Origin: Aquabacter sp040049275
GTDB taxonomy: Bacteria; Pseudomonadota; Alphaproteobacteria; Rhizobiales; Xanthobacteraceae
Direction of reading: 5' to 3'
DNA length: 64,000 nucleotides
Assembly: GCF_040049275.1 (NCBI RefSeq)
Contig: NZ_JBDZDT010000007.1
Location: 248,001-312,000, forward strand
A model generated the notes under the pieces. The model did no database searches. It saw only the letters and a program-made list of their open reading frames with translations, and was not told the origin of the DNA. Made by a program: the position numbers and the translations under genes. Position 1 is the stretch's first letter, and every line of letters begins with the position of its first letter. Below are positions 1 through 7,627 of this stretch, piece by piece.

Positions 1-20
1 ACGCGAACGCCTGAGGCGTC

Positions 21-773
21 CTAGAGCGCCCGCCCCCCGTCCACCATGATGATGGAGCCGGTGGAATACTTGAGCGTGGTGGCGCAGGCGATGATGGCGT
101 CGGCCACGTCGCCGGCGGTCGCGATGCGCTTCAGCGGGATGGTGGCGGATACCTTCTCGTTGAAGGAGGCATCGCGGCCGGGCACGAAGTCCGTGTCCAC
201 CACGCCGGGGGAGACCGCCATGACACGCACGGCCGGGGCGAGCGCCCGCGCCAGCGACTTGGTCATGACGTCGATGCCGGCTTTGACCGCGCAATAGGCG
301 ATGTTCGAGCCGACGCCGTTGGTCCCGGCGATGGAGGAGACGTTCACGATGAGCCCGTCGCCGCTCTCCTTCAGGAGCGGGGCGAAGGATCGCACGGCGG
401 CGAAGCTGCCGCGCCAGTTCACCGCGAACATGCGGTCGATGAGTTCATCGTCCAGCGCGTCGAGGTCCACATGCTTGACGGCCTTGGTGAAGCCGGCGGC
501 ATTGACCAGGATGTGGAGCGCGCCGTGGCGCGCCTTCATGGTTTCCGCAAGGCGGGCGAGGGAGGCCGAATCCTCCACCGCCGCCTCTTCCGCGGCGTGA
601 CCCGCGCCGGGCAGGCGCGCGACCAGCGCCCGCGCGTCTTCGGCGCGCGAGCGGTAGGTCACGGTCACGCTGGCGCCGAGCGCGGCGAGGCGCTCGGCGG
701 TGGCCGATCCGATCCCGCCGGAGCCGCCCACCACGAGGGCGATGCGGCCGGCAAGGGGGAGGGCGTCGCTCAT
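21..773 (-). CDS. SDR-family oxidoreductase
   Basis: A 250-residue classical short-chain dehydrogenase/reductase, cytosolic and NAD(P)-dependent. The Rossmann nucleotide loop GGSGGIG is at residues 16-22, NAAG at 91-94, the structural Asn at 119, and the catalytic Ser147, Tyr160 and Lys164 (YCAVK) are all present. Length is normal for the family. Its start overlaps the stop of the upstream beta-keto acid cleavage enzyme by 4 bp (ATGA), so the two are translationally coupled. The natural inference is that it oxidises a 3-hydroxy acid to the 3-keto acid used by that partner, or reduces the reverse. The exact substrate cannot be read from sequence. Confidence 0.9.
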   Translation of the reverse strand: MSDALPLAGRIALVVGGSGGIGSATAERLAALGASVTVTYRSRAEDARALVARLPGAGHAAEEAAVEDSASLARLAETMKARHGALHILVNAAGFTKAVKHVDLDALDDELIDRMFAVNWRGSFAAVRSFAPLLKESGDGLIVNVSSIAGTNGVGSNIAYCAVKAGIDVMTKSLARALAPAVRVMAVSPGVVDTDFVPGRDASFNEKVSATIPLKRIATAGDVADAIIACATTLKYSTGSIIMVDGGRAL

Positions 774-1642
774 TTCTTCAGGCCGAGGATGGCGCGGGCC
801 TCATCGGGGGTGGCAAGCTCGCCGCCCAGATCGTCGATGATGCGCGCGGCCTTCTCCACCTGCTGGGCATTGCTCTTGGCGAGCTCGCCGCGGCGGATCT
901 GCACGCCGTCCTCGAAGCCGCAGCGCACATGGGCGCCGAGCGTCCAGGCGGCGGCCACCATGGGGAACATCATGCGGCCGATGCCGAAGGCTGCCCAATG
1001 GGCGTTCTCGGGCAGGAGCGACTTGGCGAACACCAGGGTCTCCACCGTGCCGGGGAAGCCGTAGCGGATGCCGGTGACGATCTGGAACAGCGCGGGCTCC
1101 TCGAGCACGCCGTCCTTGATCAGCTGCTTGGCGAGCTGGATGTCGCCCGTGTCGAACACTTCCAGCTCCGGCTTGGAGCCGGCTTCCTTCATGGCGTTGG
1201 CCATGATGGTCACGTTCTTGGGGGAGTTGATGACGCAGCTGTCGCCCGACCACATGGTGTTGAGGTCGAGGGTGCAGATCTCCGGCTTGAGGGCCAGGAT
1301 GTGCTCCACGCGCTTCTCGGGGGCCATCAGCGTGGTGCCGGGGCCGAACACCTTCGGGTCTTCCGCGCCGGGCACGAAGCGCTGGCCGGGGCCGGTGGTG
1401 AGGTTGATGACGAGGCCGCAGCCGGAATCGCGGATGCGGTCCACCACCTCGCGATAGTGCTCCAGCTCCATGCTCGGCTTGCCGTTGTCGTAGCGCACAT
1501 GGATGTGCGCGACGGCGGCGCCGGCCTTGCACGATTCGATGGCGGCGTTGGCGATCTGCTCCGGCGTGCAGGGCAGGCCGGGATGCTGAGCCAACGTCGT
1601 CTGGTTTCCAGTCACCGCGACGGTGAGGATTGTCTTACCCAC
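770..1642 (-). CDS. Beta-keto acid cleavage enzyme (BKACE, DUF849 family)
   Basis: A 290-residue TIM-barrel enzyme of the BKACE family, which condenses a beta-keto acid with acetyl-CoA and cleaves it to acetoacetate and a new acyl-CoA. The zinc pair His46/His48 lies in AHIHVR, and the conserved RCGFED block near residue 230 provides the remaining metal ligand and acid. The archetype Kce, as I recall it, carries Glu14 in TGAETT; here the segment is TGNQTT, giving Gln14, so the substrate is probably not 3-keto-5-aminohexanoate. It is the first gene of a two-gene unit with the dehydrogenase and is divergent from a TetR regulator across a palindromic intergenic region. Confidence 0.88.
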   Translation of the reverse strand: MGKTILTVAVTGNQTTLAQHPGLPCTPEQIANAAIESCKAGAAVAHIHVRYDNGKPSMELEHYREVVDRIRDSGCGLVINLTTGPGQRFVPGAEDPKVFGPGTTLMAPEKRVEHILALKPEICTLDLNTMWSGDSCVINSPKNVTIMANAMKEAGSKPELEVFDTGDIQLAKQLIKDGVLEEPALFQIVTGIRYGFPGTVETLVFAKSLLPENAHWAAFGIGRMMFPMVAAAWTLGAHVRCGFEDGVQIRRGELAKSNAQQVEKAARIIDDLGGELATPDEARAILGLKK

Positions 1643-1696
1643 TTCCAGCGTCTCCTGCTGAGCTGCTGCCGCGAGGCGTACGGCAGCTTGACATAT

Positions 1697-1719
1697 GTAA
1701 ACGACTGTTTACGGTAAAC
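1697..1719. promoter_or_regulatory. Candidate TetR operator (three half-sites)
   Basis: The divergent intergenic region has GTAAACGACTGTTTAC (1697-1712), a perfect palindrome with a 4-base spacer, immediately followed by G and GTAAAC, so that GTTTACGGTAAAC (1707-1719) is a second perfect palindrome sharing the middle half-site. It lies between the BKACE start (1642) and the TetR start (1771), where an autoregulatory operator would sit. Binding is inferred. Confidence 0.6.
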
Positions 1720-1770
1720 ATACGTTTGAATACGTCAAGGCCGGATCGCCTTGTGGGGAGCGAAATCGCA

Positions 1771-2517
1771 ATGTCGTCGGAACCGCCGCGCCTCGTGGAA
1801 GCGGGCGAAGCACAGCAGGAGGACCGGTTCGCCGACATCCGCCCGGTGCTGGCCGGGCTGACGCCGCGCGAGCGGATTCTGGTGGTGGCCGAGCGCATGT
1901 TCGCCGATGAGGGCCTCGCCGCCGTCAGCGTGCGTGGCATCACCGCCGCCGCGCAGGTTAACCTTGCTTCGCTACATTATCATTTCGGCTCGAAGGAAAA
2001 CCTTCTGGAGGCCATCTTCGAGGCGCGGGCCAAGCCCATCGCCGACGAGCGCATGCGCATGCTGGCGCTGTGCCGCGAGGAGCCCGGCCGCCCGCCGCTG
2101 CTGGAGCAATTGCTCGCCGCCTTCCTCCTTCCCGCCTTGACGCTGGGCGTCGAGCCGCGCTTCGGCGGCCCGGCCTTCGCGCGGCTGCGGGCCCGGCTCG
2201 GCTCGGAAACGGAGAAAGTCTCCAAGCGCATCCTCGCCAAGGCGTTCGATGAGAGCAGCAAGGCCTTCATGGTGGCGCTGGGCGAGGCGCTGCCGGAGCT
2301 GACCCCCGCCGAACTGGCGTGGCGCTTCCATTTCCTCTTGGGCACCATGGTCTACACTATGGCCTATAGCGGCCGCATCCAGAGCCTGACCGATGCCTGC
2401 GACCCGAGCGACGGGCGGGCGGCGCTGGCGCATCTCGTGCCGTTCCTCGCCGCAGGCTTCCGCGCGCCCCTCGTCAACGACACCGCCCAACCGCCGACCG
2501 GGGACATCCTTGGCTAG
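1771..2517 (+). CDS. TetR/AcrR-family transcriptional regulator
   Basis: A 248-residue one-component repressor. The N-terminal helix-turn-helix is clear at about residues 35-80, with RILVVAERMFADEGL and then the recognition region LHYHFGSKENLLEAIF. The C-terminal half is the variable ligand-binding domain. The ATG at 1771 was chosen because it has GGGGAG about 12 bases upstream and gives a normal N-terminus; the frame is open further upstream but would run through the palindromic operator. It is divergent from the BKACE/dehydrogenase pair and precedes the cyclase and transporter genes on its own strand, so it probably controls one or both directions. The ligand is unknown. Confidence 0.88.
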   Translation: MSSEPPRLVEAGEAQQEDRFADIRPVLAGLTPRERILVVAERMFADEGLAAVSVRGITAAAQVNLASLHYHFGSKENLLEAIFEARAKPIADERMRMLALCREEPGRPPLLEQLLAAFLLPALTLGVEPRFGGPAFARLRARLGSETEKVSKRILAKAFDESSKAFMVALGEALPELTPAELAWRFHFLLGTMVYTMAYSGRIQSLTDACDPSDGRAALAHLVPFLAAGFRAPLVNDTAQPPTGDILG

Positions 2518-2601
2518 TCCTGCCGGACGGCGGGCGGGGGCAAGCGGCGGCGCGCCCAAGATTTTCGACCAGTGTTGAGTTCAACGAAGGACTGCTGAAG
2601 C

Positions 2602-3576
2602 ATGACTAAGACCGTTGCGAAGCCGATCACCATGAAGGCCATCGAAGAGGCCGCCGAAGAGCTCAAGAACTGGGGCAAGTGGGGTCCGGAAGACCATATC
2701 GGCACGCTCAACTACGTGACGCCCGAGGACGTCAAGCGCGCCGCCACCCTGGTGCGCACCGGCAAGGTGTTTTCGCTGGCCATCGACTTCGACAATAAGG
2801 GCCCGCAGGGCGGCAAGACCAAGTTCCCGCCGGTCGGCCGCTTCAACCCCGTCCACACCATGCTGCGCACGGGCACGGACGCCTATTCCGGCATCCTCGA
2901 CAAGCGCGGCATCCGCTCCGCCGACGACCTCGTCCTGCTGCCGCTCCAGGCGGCGACCCATTGGGACGGCCTCGGCCACATCTTCTACAAGGACTATATG
3001 TGGAACGGCTATGATTGCCGTGAAGTGTCGTCCTTCGGCGCGGCCAAGGCCGGCATCGAGCATGTGCGCGACAAGATGGTGGGCCGCGGCGTCCTCCTCG
3101 ACATCGCCCGTCATCTCGGCGTCGAGTGCCTAGAAGACGGCTTCGCCATCACCAACGAGATCCTCGACGCCGCCTGCAAGTCGCAGAACGTGACCGTCGG
3201 CCGTGGCGACTTCCTGCTCATCCGCACCGGCCAGATGGCCAAGCAGAAGACGCTGGGCCACTGGGACGGCTATCCCGGCGGCGACGCGCCGGGCCTCGCC
3301 TTCGAGACCCTCTACTGGCTCCACGAGAAGCAGGTCGCGGCCATCGCCACCGACACCTGGGGCGTGGAAGTGCGTCCCAATGACAGCGATGCCAACCAGC
3401 CCTGGCACTGGATCTGCATCCCCATCATGGGCCTGACCATGGGCGAGATCTTCTTCCTGGACGAGCTTGCCGCCGCCTGCGCGGGCGACAAGACCTACGA
3501 CTTCATGTTCGTGGCGCCGACCCTGCCCATCACGGGCGCCGTGGGCGGCCCCGTGAACCCCATGGCGATCCGCTGA
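2602..3576 (+). CDS. Cyclase-family metal-dependent hydrolase
   Basis: A 324-residue member of the cyclase/kynurenine formamidase-like family (PF04199), metal-dependent hydrolases of amides, lactones or cyclic compounds. The signature THWDGLGH is at residues 119-126, where the family has HxGTHxDxxxH-type metal ligands. AAGGA upstream of the ATG acts as ribosome binding site. It is longer than the roughly 210-residue formamidases and matches the longer subgroup that begins with a WGxxDxxGTLN-like segment (here NWGKWGPEDHIGTLN at about 23-37). It follows the TetR gene and precedes a TTT binding protein, so it probably opens a ring or cleaves an amide of an imported acid. The substrate is not known. 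Confidence 0.83.
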   Translation: MTKTVAKPITMKAIEEAAEELKNWGKWGPEDHIGTLNYVTPEDVKRAATLVRTGKVFSLAIDFDNKGPQGGKTKFPPVGRFNPVHTMLRTGTDAYSGILDKRGIRSADDLVLLPLQAATHWDGLGHIFYKDYMWNGYDCREVSSFGAAKAGIEHVRDKMVGRGVLLDIARHLGVECLEDGFAITNEILDAACKSQNVTVGRGDFLLIRTGQMAKQKTLGHWDGYPGGDAPGLAFETLYWLHEKQVAAIATDTWGVEVRPNDSDANQPWHWICIPIMGLTMGEIFFLDELAAACAGDKTYDFMFVAPTLPITGAVGGPVNPMAIR

Positions 3577-3621
3577 TCGCCCGAGCCCGCCCGGCGTGCG
3601 GTGCGGGCTCCAGGACAGCCA

Positions 3622-3654
3622 GGAGTAGTACGGACATAATGTCCGTGCTGCTCC
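3622..3654 (+). other. Long hairpin in leader of the TTT binding-protein gene
   Basis: Two 16-base arms (3622-3637 and 3639-3654) are complementary at 14 positions, with the two others G-U compatible in RNA. The core ACGGACAT-A-ATGTCCGT (3630-3646) is perfect. No T-run follows, so it is not a typical terminator. A weaker hairpin, GAGCCCGC/GCGGGCTC, lies at 3583-3610. It could be an operator or an mRNA-stabilising or processing stem for the downstream binding protein. Confidence 0.55.
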
Positions 3655-3745
3655 TCCGGAAAGACTGTCATCGAAGGAAGAAACGCGCCCCGGAGCACGC
3701 GCAGAGACAGATGTGCCCCATGAATTCACTCTGAGGAATGACGAC

Positions 3746-4759
3746 ATGTCTGACGCTTCAAACGGCTCCGATGCCAAGAAGGGGATTAGCCGCCGCAGCG
3801 CCCTGACCCTGGTCGCCGCTGCGCTGGCCACGCCCGCTCTGGTCCGCTCCGCCCACGCTGCGGGATATCCCGAGCGCTTCATCACCTTCATTGTGCCGTT
3901 CGCCCCCGGCGGCCCCACGGATGTCATGGCGCGCGTCGTGGCCGCCGCGCTCGGCGAGAAGCTCGGCCAGTCCATCGTGATCGAGAATCGCGGCGGCGCC
4001 GGCGGCAATATCGGCATCGGCATGGCGGCTCGCTCCGCGCCGGACGGCTACACCATGCTGCTCACCTCGAGCGCCTATGTGGTGAACCCGAGCCTCTACA
4101 AGAATGTCCCCTACGATTATAAGAAGGACTTCCTGCCGATCTCGAACCTCGGCTCGTCGCCGAACGTGTTCGTCGCGCACCCGCAGGCCGGCATCAAGAC
4201 GCTGGCTGACCTGATCAAGCAGGCGAAGGCCGAGCCGGGCAAACTCTCCTATGCCAGCCCCGGCGCCGGCACCACGCCCCATCTCGCCATGGAGCTTCTG
4301 AAGAAGCGCGCGGACATCGACATCCTGCACGTTCCTTACACCGGTGCCGGCCCGGCCATGCAGGCGGTGCTGGGCAACCAGGTGCCGCTGGCCTCCACTG
4401 CGCTGCCGCCCGCCCACCCGCAGATCAAGTCGGGCAAGGTGATCGGTATCGCCGAAACCGGCGCCGAGCGCTGGTTCGACCTGCCGGACCTACCGACCGT
4501 GATGGAATCCGGCTTCCCCGATTTCGAATCCGAGACCTTCCAGGCGCTGTTCGCCCCCGCGGGCACGCCCCAGGCCGTCATCGACAAGATGTCGACCTCG
4601 GTGATCGAGGTGCTGAAGCGCCCGGACGTCAAGGACAAGCTGGCCAAGGCGGGCTTCGGCGTGCTGGCGCAGGGCCCGGCCGAGCTGCAGGCCGTGGTCG
4701 ACAAGGAAGTGCCCATGTGGGGCGCCCTCATCAAGTCGAGCGGCATCGCCCTCGACTGA
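3746..4759 (+). CDS. TTT solute-binding protein (Bug/TctC family) 1
   Basis: A 337-residue periplasmic receptor of the tripartite tricarboxylate transporter family. A Tat-like signal (ISRRSALTLV, then a hydrophobic stretch ending in AHA) is followed by the family hallmarks YPERFITFIVPFAPGG, a GGxGGNIG-type loop and PDGYTMLLTS. The ATG at 3746 is preferred to an in-frame ATG at 3713 because GAGGAA lies 7 bases upstream and the Tat motif is then near the N-terminus. Known family members bind carboxylates. It is very similar to the receptor at 7628-8626, pointing to duplication. No TctA or TctB membrane genes lie anywhere in this window. Confidence 0.93.
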   Translation: MSDASNGSDAKKGISRRSALTLVAAALATPALVRSAHAAGYPERFITFIVPFAPGGPTDVMARVVAAALGEKLGQSIVIENRGGAGGNIGIGMAARSAPDGYTMLLTSSAYVVNPSLYKNVPYDYKKDFLPISNLGSSPNVFVAHPQAGIKTLADLIKQAKAEPGKLSYASPGAGTTPHLAMELLKKRADIDILHVPYTGAGPAMQAVLGNQVPLASTALPPAHPQIKSGKVIGIAETGAERWFDLPDLPTVMESGFPDFESETFQALFAPAGTPQAVIDKMSTSVIEVLKRPDVKDKLAKAGFGVLAQGPAELQAVVDKEVPMWGALIKSSGIALD

Positions 4760-4775
4760 GGCCGATCGAAACGAG

Positions 4776-4806
4776 CCGGGCGCCTGAGGGCGCCCGGTTT
4801 TCTCTT
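4776..4806 (+). terminator. Rho-independent terminator
   Basis: A perfect 9-bp GC stem (CCGGGCGCC, loop TGAG, GGCGCCCGG) is followed by TTTTCTCTTT, 16 bases after the stop of the first TTT receptor gene. Confidence 0.88.
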
Positions 4807-4902
4807 TGCACGACGGTTCGGCCCCTCCGGAAAGAAGACCAACAAGCCGGGCGCAACGCGCGGGGCAGGGGCGGTTTGGACGACAATCAGGAGGAAGGCG
4901 CC

Positions 4903-5922
4903 ATGAGGACGGTTACGGTGACCGCCGAGACACGCATGTTTGGAAAGATCTACCGGCGGATAGCGTCCGGTATCGCGGCTGGGGCCTTCGCGCTGCTCGC
5001 TGGTGCTGCGCCCACGCTCGCCGCGGATTTTCCCACCCGCCCCATCACCATCATCGTGCCCTTCGCGCCCGGCGGCCCGACGGACCTCATTGCCCGCGTG
5101 CTGGGCGAGGGGCTGCAGAAGCGACTGGGGCAGGCGATCGTCATCGACAACCGGCCCGGCGCGGCCGGCAATACCGGCATGGGCGTTGCCGCCCGCGCGA
5201 CGCCGGACGGCTACACGCTGCTGCTCACCTCCACCTCGATCTCGGTCAATGCGGCGATCTTCGAGAAGATCCCCTACGACCCCATCAAGGATTTCATCCC
5301 GATCTCGGAGCTGGTGAACTCGCCCAACGTGTTCATCGTGAAGGCGGATGCCGGCATCAAGACGCTGCCCGAGCTGGTGGCAAAGATCAAAGCGGCGCCG
5401 GGCACCTTCAATTATTCGAGCCCGGGCGCCGGCACCAAGTCGCAGATGTCGGGCGAGTGGCTGAAGCTGCTGGAGAAGATCGATTCCACCCATGTGCCGT
5501 ATCGCGGCGCGGGGCCGGCCACCACCGCCGTGCTCCAGGGCGACGTGCAATATGCCTGCGTGGCGCTGCCGCCGGCGGAGCCGCTCATCAAGTCCGGCCG
5601 CCTGGCGGCGCTGGCGGTGACGGGCGCCAAGCGCTGGTTCTCGCTGCCGGATGTGCCGACCATGCTGGAGCTGGGCTATAAGGGCTTCGTCTCCGACACC
5701 TTCCAGGCGCTGTTCGCCCCCACCGGCACGCCGGCCGACATCGTGGCGCGCATCACCAAGGAAACGCGCGAGGTGATGGCCGAGGCCTCCACGCTCGAGC
5801 ATGCCCACAAGCTCGGCTTCGAGATCGTCAACGGCACGCCCGAGCAGCTCGCCAAGCGCGTGGCCGACGAGATCCCGGCGGTGAAGGACATCGTCACCCG
5901 CGCCAACATCAAGCCGGAATGA
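4903..5922 (+). CDS. TTT solute-binding protein (Bug/TctC family) 2
   Basis: A 339-residue periplasmic carboxylate receptor. The start at 4903 has GGAGGAAGG 6 bases upstream. It has a Sec-type signal peptide (IYRRIASGIAAGAFALLAG, cleavage after ALA-like residues near 38-40), then FPTRPITIIVPFAPGG, an AGNTGMG loop and PDGYTLLLTS. It is more diverged than the two neighbouring receptors: it lacks their Tat-type RRx signature and shares fewer residues, so it may bind a different substrate. It is separated from the preceding receptor by a terminator and is followed by a palindromic repeat and an FAD-linked dehydrogenase. Confidence 0.93.
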   Translation: MRTVTVTAETRMFGKIYRRIASGIAAGAFALLAGAAPTLAADFPTRPITIIVPFAPGGPTDLIARVLGEGLQKRLGQAIVIDNRPGAAGNTGMGVAARATPDGYTLLLTSTSISVNAAIFEKIPYDPIKDFIPISELVNSPNVFIVKADAGIKTLPELVAKIKAAPGTFNYSSPGAGTKSQMSGEWLKLLEKIDSTHVPYRGAGPATTAVLQGDVQYACVALPPAEPLIKSGRLAALAVTGAKRWFSLPDVPTMLELGYKGFVSDTFQALFAPTGTPADIVARITKETREVMAEASTLEHAHKLGFEIVNGTPEQLAKRVADEIPAVKDIVTRANIKPE

Positions 5923-5929
5923 GTTTGAT

Positions 5930-6027
5930 GCCGTCATGGCCGGGCTTGTCCCGCCATCCACGGGGCTCCGCTTGGTTGGAGCTAACGAAGAGACGTGGAT
6001 GCCCGGGACAAGCCCGGGCATGACGGC
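5930..6027. repeat. Intergenic two-arm palindromic repeat, copy 1
   Basis: Left arm CGTCATGGCCGGGCTTGTCC and right arm GGGACAAGCCCGGGCATGACG are each a hairpin and are roughly reverse complements of one another, separated by about 35 bases. The left arm is the GGCC subtype and the right the GCCC subtype. It lies between TTT receptor 2 and the FAD dehydrogenase on the same strand. Confidence 0.85.
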
Positions 6028-6061
6028 TGTGTGATTTCGAAGTTGAAAGCAGGCAAGCGCG

Positions 6062-7483
6062 ATGAGTGCCAGGGAAGGTTTGGATGCGTTCCGCACATTG
6101 CTCGGCGAGGCCGGCGTCCTGACGGACACGGACCTCACCGCCCGCTATGTGGTGGACCATCGCGACCTGATCCGAGGCGTGACGCCCGCCGTCCTCAGGC
6201 CGAGGACCACCGAAGAGGTTCAGGCGCTGGTGCGCCTCGCCCGCATGCTCGGCTTCGGCCTCGTGCCGCAGGGCGGCAACACCTCCTATGTGGGCGGGGC
6301 CACGCCCGATACGAGCGGGCGCCAGCTCGTCGTCAGCCTGGAGCGCATGACGCGCATCCGCGCGGTGGATCCCGCCGGCTTCACCCTCTCGGCGGACGCC
6401 GGCGCGGTGCTGGCGGATGCGCAGGCGGCGGCGGACACCCACGGCCTCATGCTCCCGCTCAGCCTCGGCTCGGAGGGGAGTTGCCGGCTCGGCGGCAATG
6501 TGGGCACCAATGCGGGCGGGCTCAACGTGCTGCGCTTCGGCATGGCGCGCGACCAGGTGCTCGGCATCGAGGCGGTGCTGGCGGACGGCTCGCTGCTCTC
6601 CGACATGCGCACCCTGCGCAAGCACAATGTGGGCTATGACCTCAAACAGCTTTTCATCGGCGGGGAGGGGACGCTCGGCATCGTCACCGGCGTGGTGCTG
6701 AAGCTGGTGCCGAAGCCCGTGGCCCACGCCACGGCCTGGGTGCAGATTTCCGACCAGAACGCGCTGTCCGGCATGCTGGCCGAGGTGCGGCGCGAGAGCG
6801 CAGACCTCGTCTCCTCCTTCGAATTCATCACCCGCAACTCGCTGGAGCTGGTCTCGGCGCTGGGGCAGGGGGATGCGGGCCTCGCCACCGGCACCGGCGG
6901 GGCGGTCATCATCGAACTCTCCGCCTCCTCGCACCGCGTGCCGCTGGACGACCTGCTCGGCTCCATCATCGAGGTGATGATGGAGAAGGGCTGGGTGGAG
7001 GACGCCTTCCTCGCCCAGTCCGACCGGCAGCGGCTCGACATGTGGCGCATCCGCGAGACCATCCCGGAAGGTGAGAAGCATGCGGGCGGCTCGGTGAAGC
7101 TCGACATCTCCGTGCCGCTCTCAAAGCTCGCGGATTTCCTGGCCCTGGGCGGGGAGGCGGTGCGCCGGCACGATCCCGCCCTCGTGCTCTCGGTCTACGG
7201 GCACGTGGGCGACGGCAACATCCACTACAACATCATGGTGCCTAAGGGCGCCGACCGGCTCGCCTTCACCCATGAGGTGGGGGAGGGGCTCGCCCACGAG
7301 CTTTACGCCATCGCCGCTTCGCTCGGCGGCAGCTTCAGTGCGGAATACGGCATCGGCCGCATCAAGCGCGACCTTCTGGAGCGCTATGCGGACCCGGTGC
7401 GCCTCGGCCTGATGCGGCAGGTGAAGGGCGTGTTCGACCCGGACAATGTGATGAATGCCGGCGCCATGGTGGACCCGGCCTGA
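6062..7483 (+). CDS. FAD-binding oxidase / D-2-hydroxyacid dehydrogenase (GlcD / D2HGDH-like)
   Basis: A 473-residue VAO-type flavoprotein oxidising a D-2-hydroxyacid (lactate, 2-hydroxyglutarate, malate or similar) to the 2-oxoacid. The PP-loop FAD domain covers about residues 35-215, with VPQGGNTSYVGG, GGNVGTNAGG and GGEGTLGIVTG. The C-terminal cap has GHVGDGNIHYN and YGIGRIKRD, the metal and substrate motifs of the D-2-hydroxyglutarate dehydrogenase branch. Length is typical. It sits between TTT receptors, so the imported compound or a breakdown product is probably a 2-hydroxyacid. The electron acceptor is likely an electron-transfer flavoprotein or cytochrome not encoded here. Confidence 0.88.
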   Translation: MSAREGLDAFRTLLGEAGVLTDTDLTARYVVDHRDLIRGVTPAVLRPRTTEEVQALVRLARMLGFGLVPQGGNTSYVGGATPDTSGRQLVVSLERMTRIRAVDPAGFTLSADAGAVLADAQAAADTHGLMLPLSLGSEGSCRLGGNVGTNAGGLNVLRFGMARDQVLGIEAVLADGSLLSDMRTLRKHNVGYDLKQLFIGGEGTLGIVTGVVLKLVPKPVAHATAWVQISDQNALSGMLAEVRRESADLVSSFEFITRNSLELVSALGQGDAGLATGTGGAVIIELSASSHRVPLDDLLGSIIEVMMEKGWVEDAFLAQSDRQRLDMWRIRETIPEGEKHAGGSVKLDISVPLSKLADFLALGGEAVRRHDPALVLSVYGHVGDGNIHYNIMVPKGADRLAFTHEVGEGLAHELYAIAASLGGSFSAEYGIGRIKRDLLERYADPVRLGLMRQVKGVFDPDNVMNAGAMVDPA

Positions 7484-7506
7484 AAGGTTCGGTGACGGGA
7501 GAAGGG

Positions 7507-7558
7507 GCCGGCACAAGCCGGCATCGTCTTTCGCACCTTTATTGAGTTCCGGCTCAAT
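7507..7558 (+). other. Two small hairpins in the 7484-7627 gap
   Basis: GCCGGC-ACAA-GCCGGC (7507-7522) is followed by a modest pyrimidine stretch, and ATTGAG-TTCCGG-CTCAAT (7541-7558) lies in the leader of the third TTT receptor gene. The first could be a weak terminator of the FAD dehydrogenase gene, the second a leader element. Neither is strong. Confidence 0.35.
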
Positions 7559-7627
7559 GGCGACGGAAACATCCGCGCCCGAGACGGGAAGACGGTTTTC
7601 CGAGGAAACGCCAAGAGGAGACGATTC

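Noticed and set aside
4336..6138. A 600-codon open frame on the minus strand
   Set aside because: Antisense to the second TTT receptor with Arg/His/Gly-biased composition and no domain; a GC-bias artefact.
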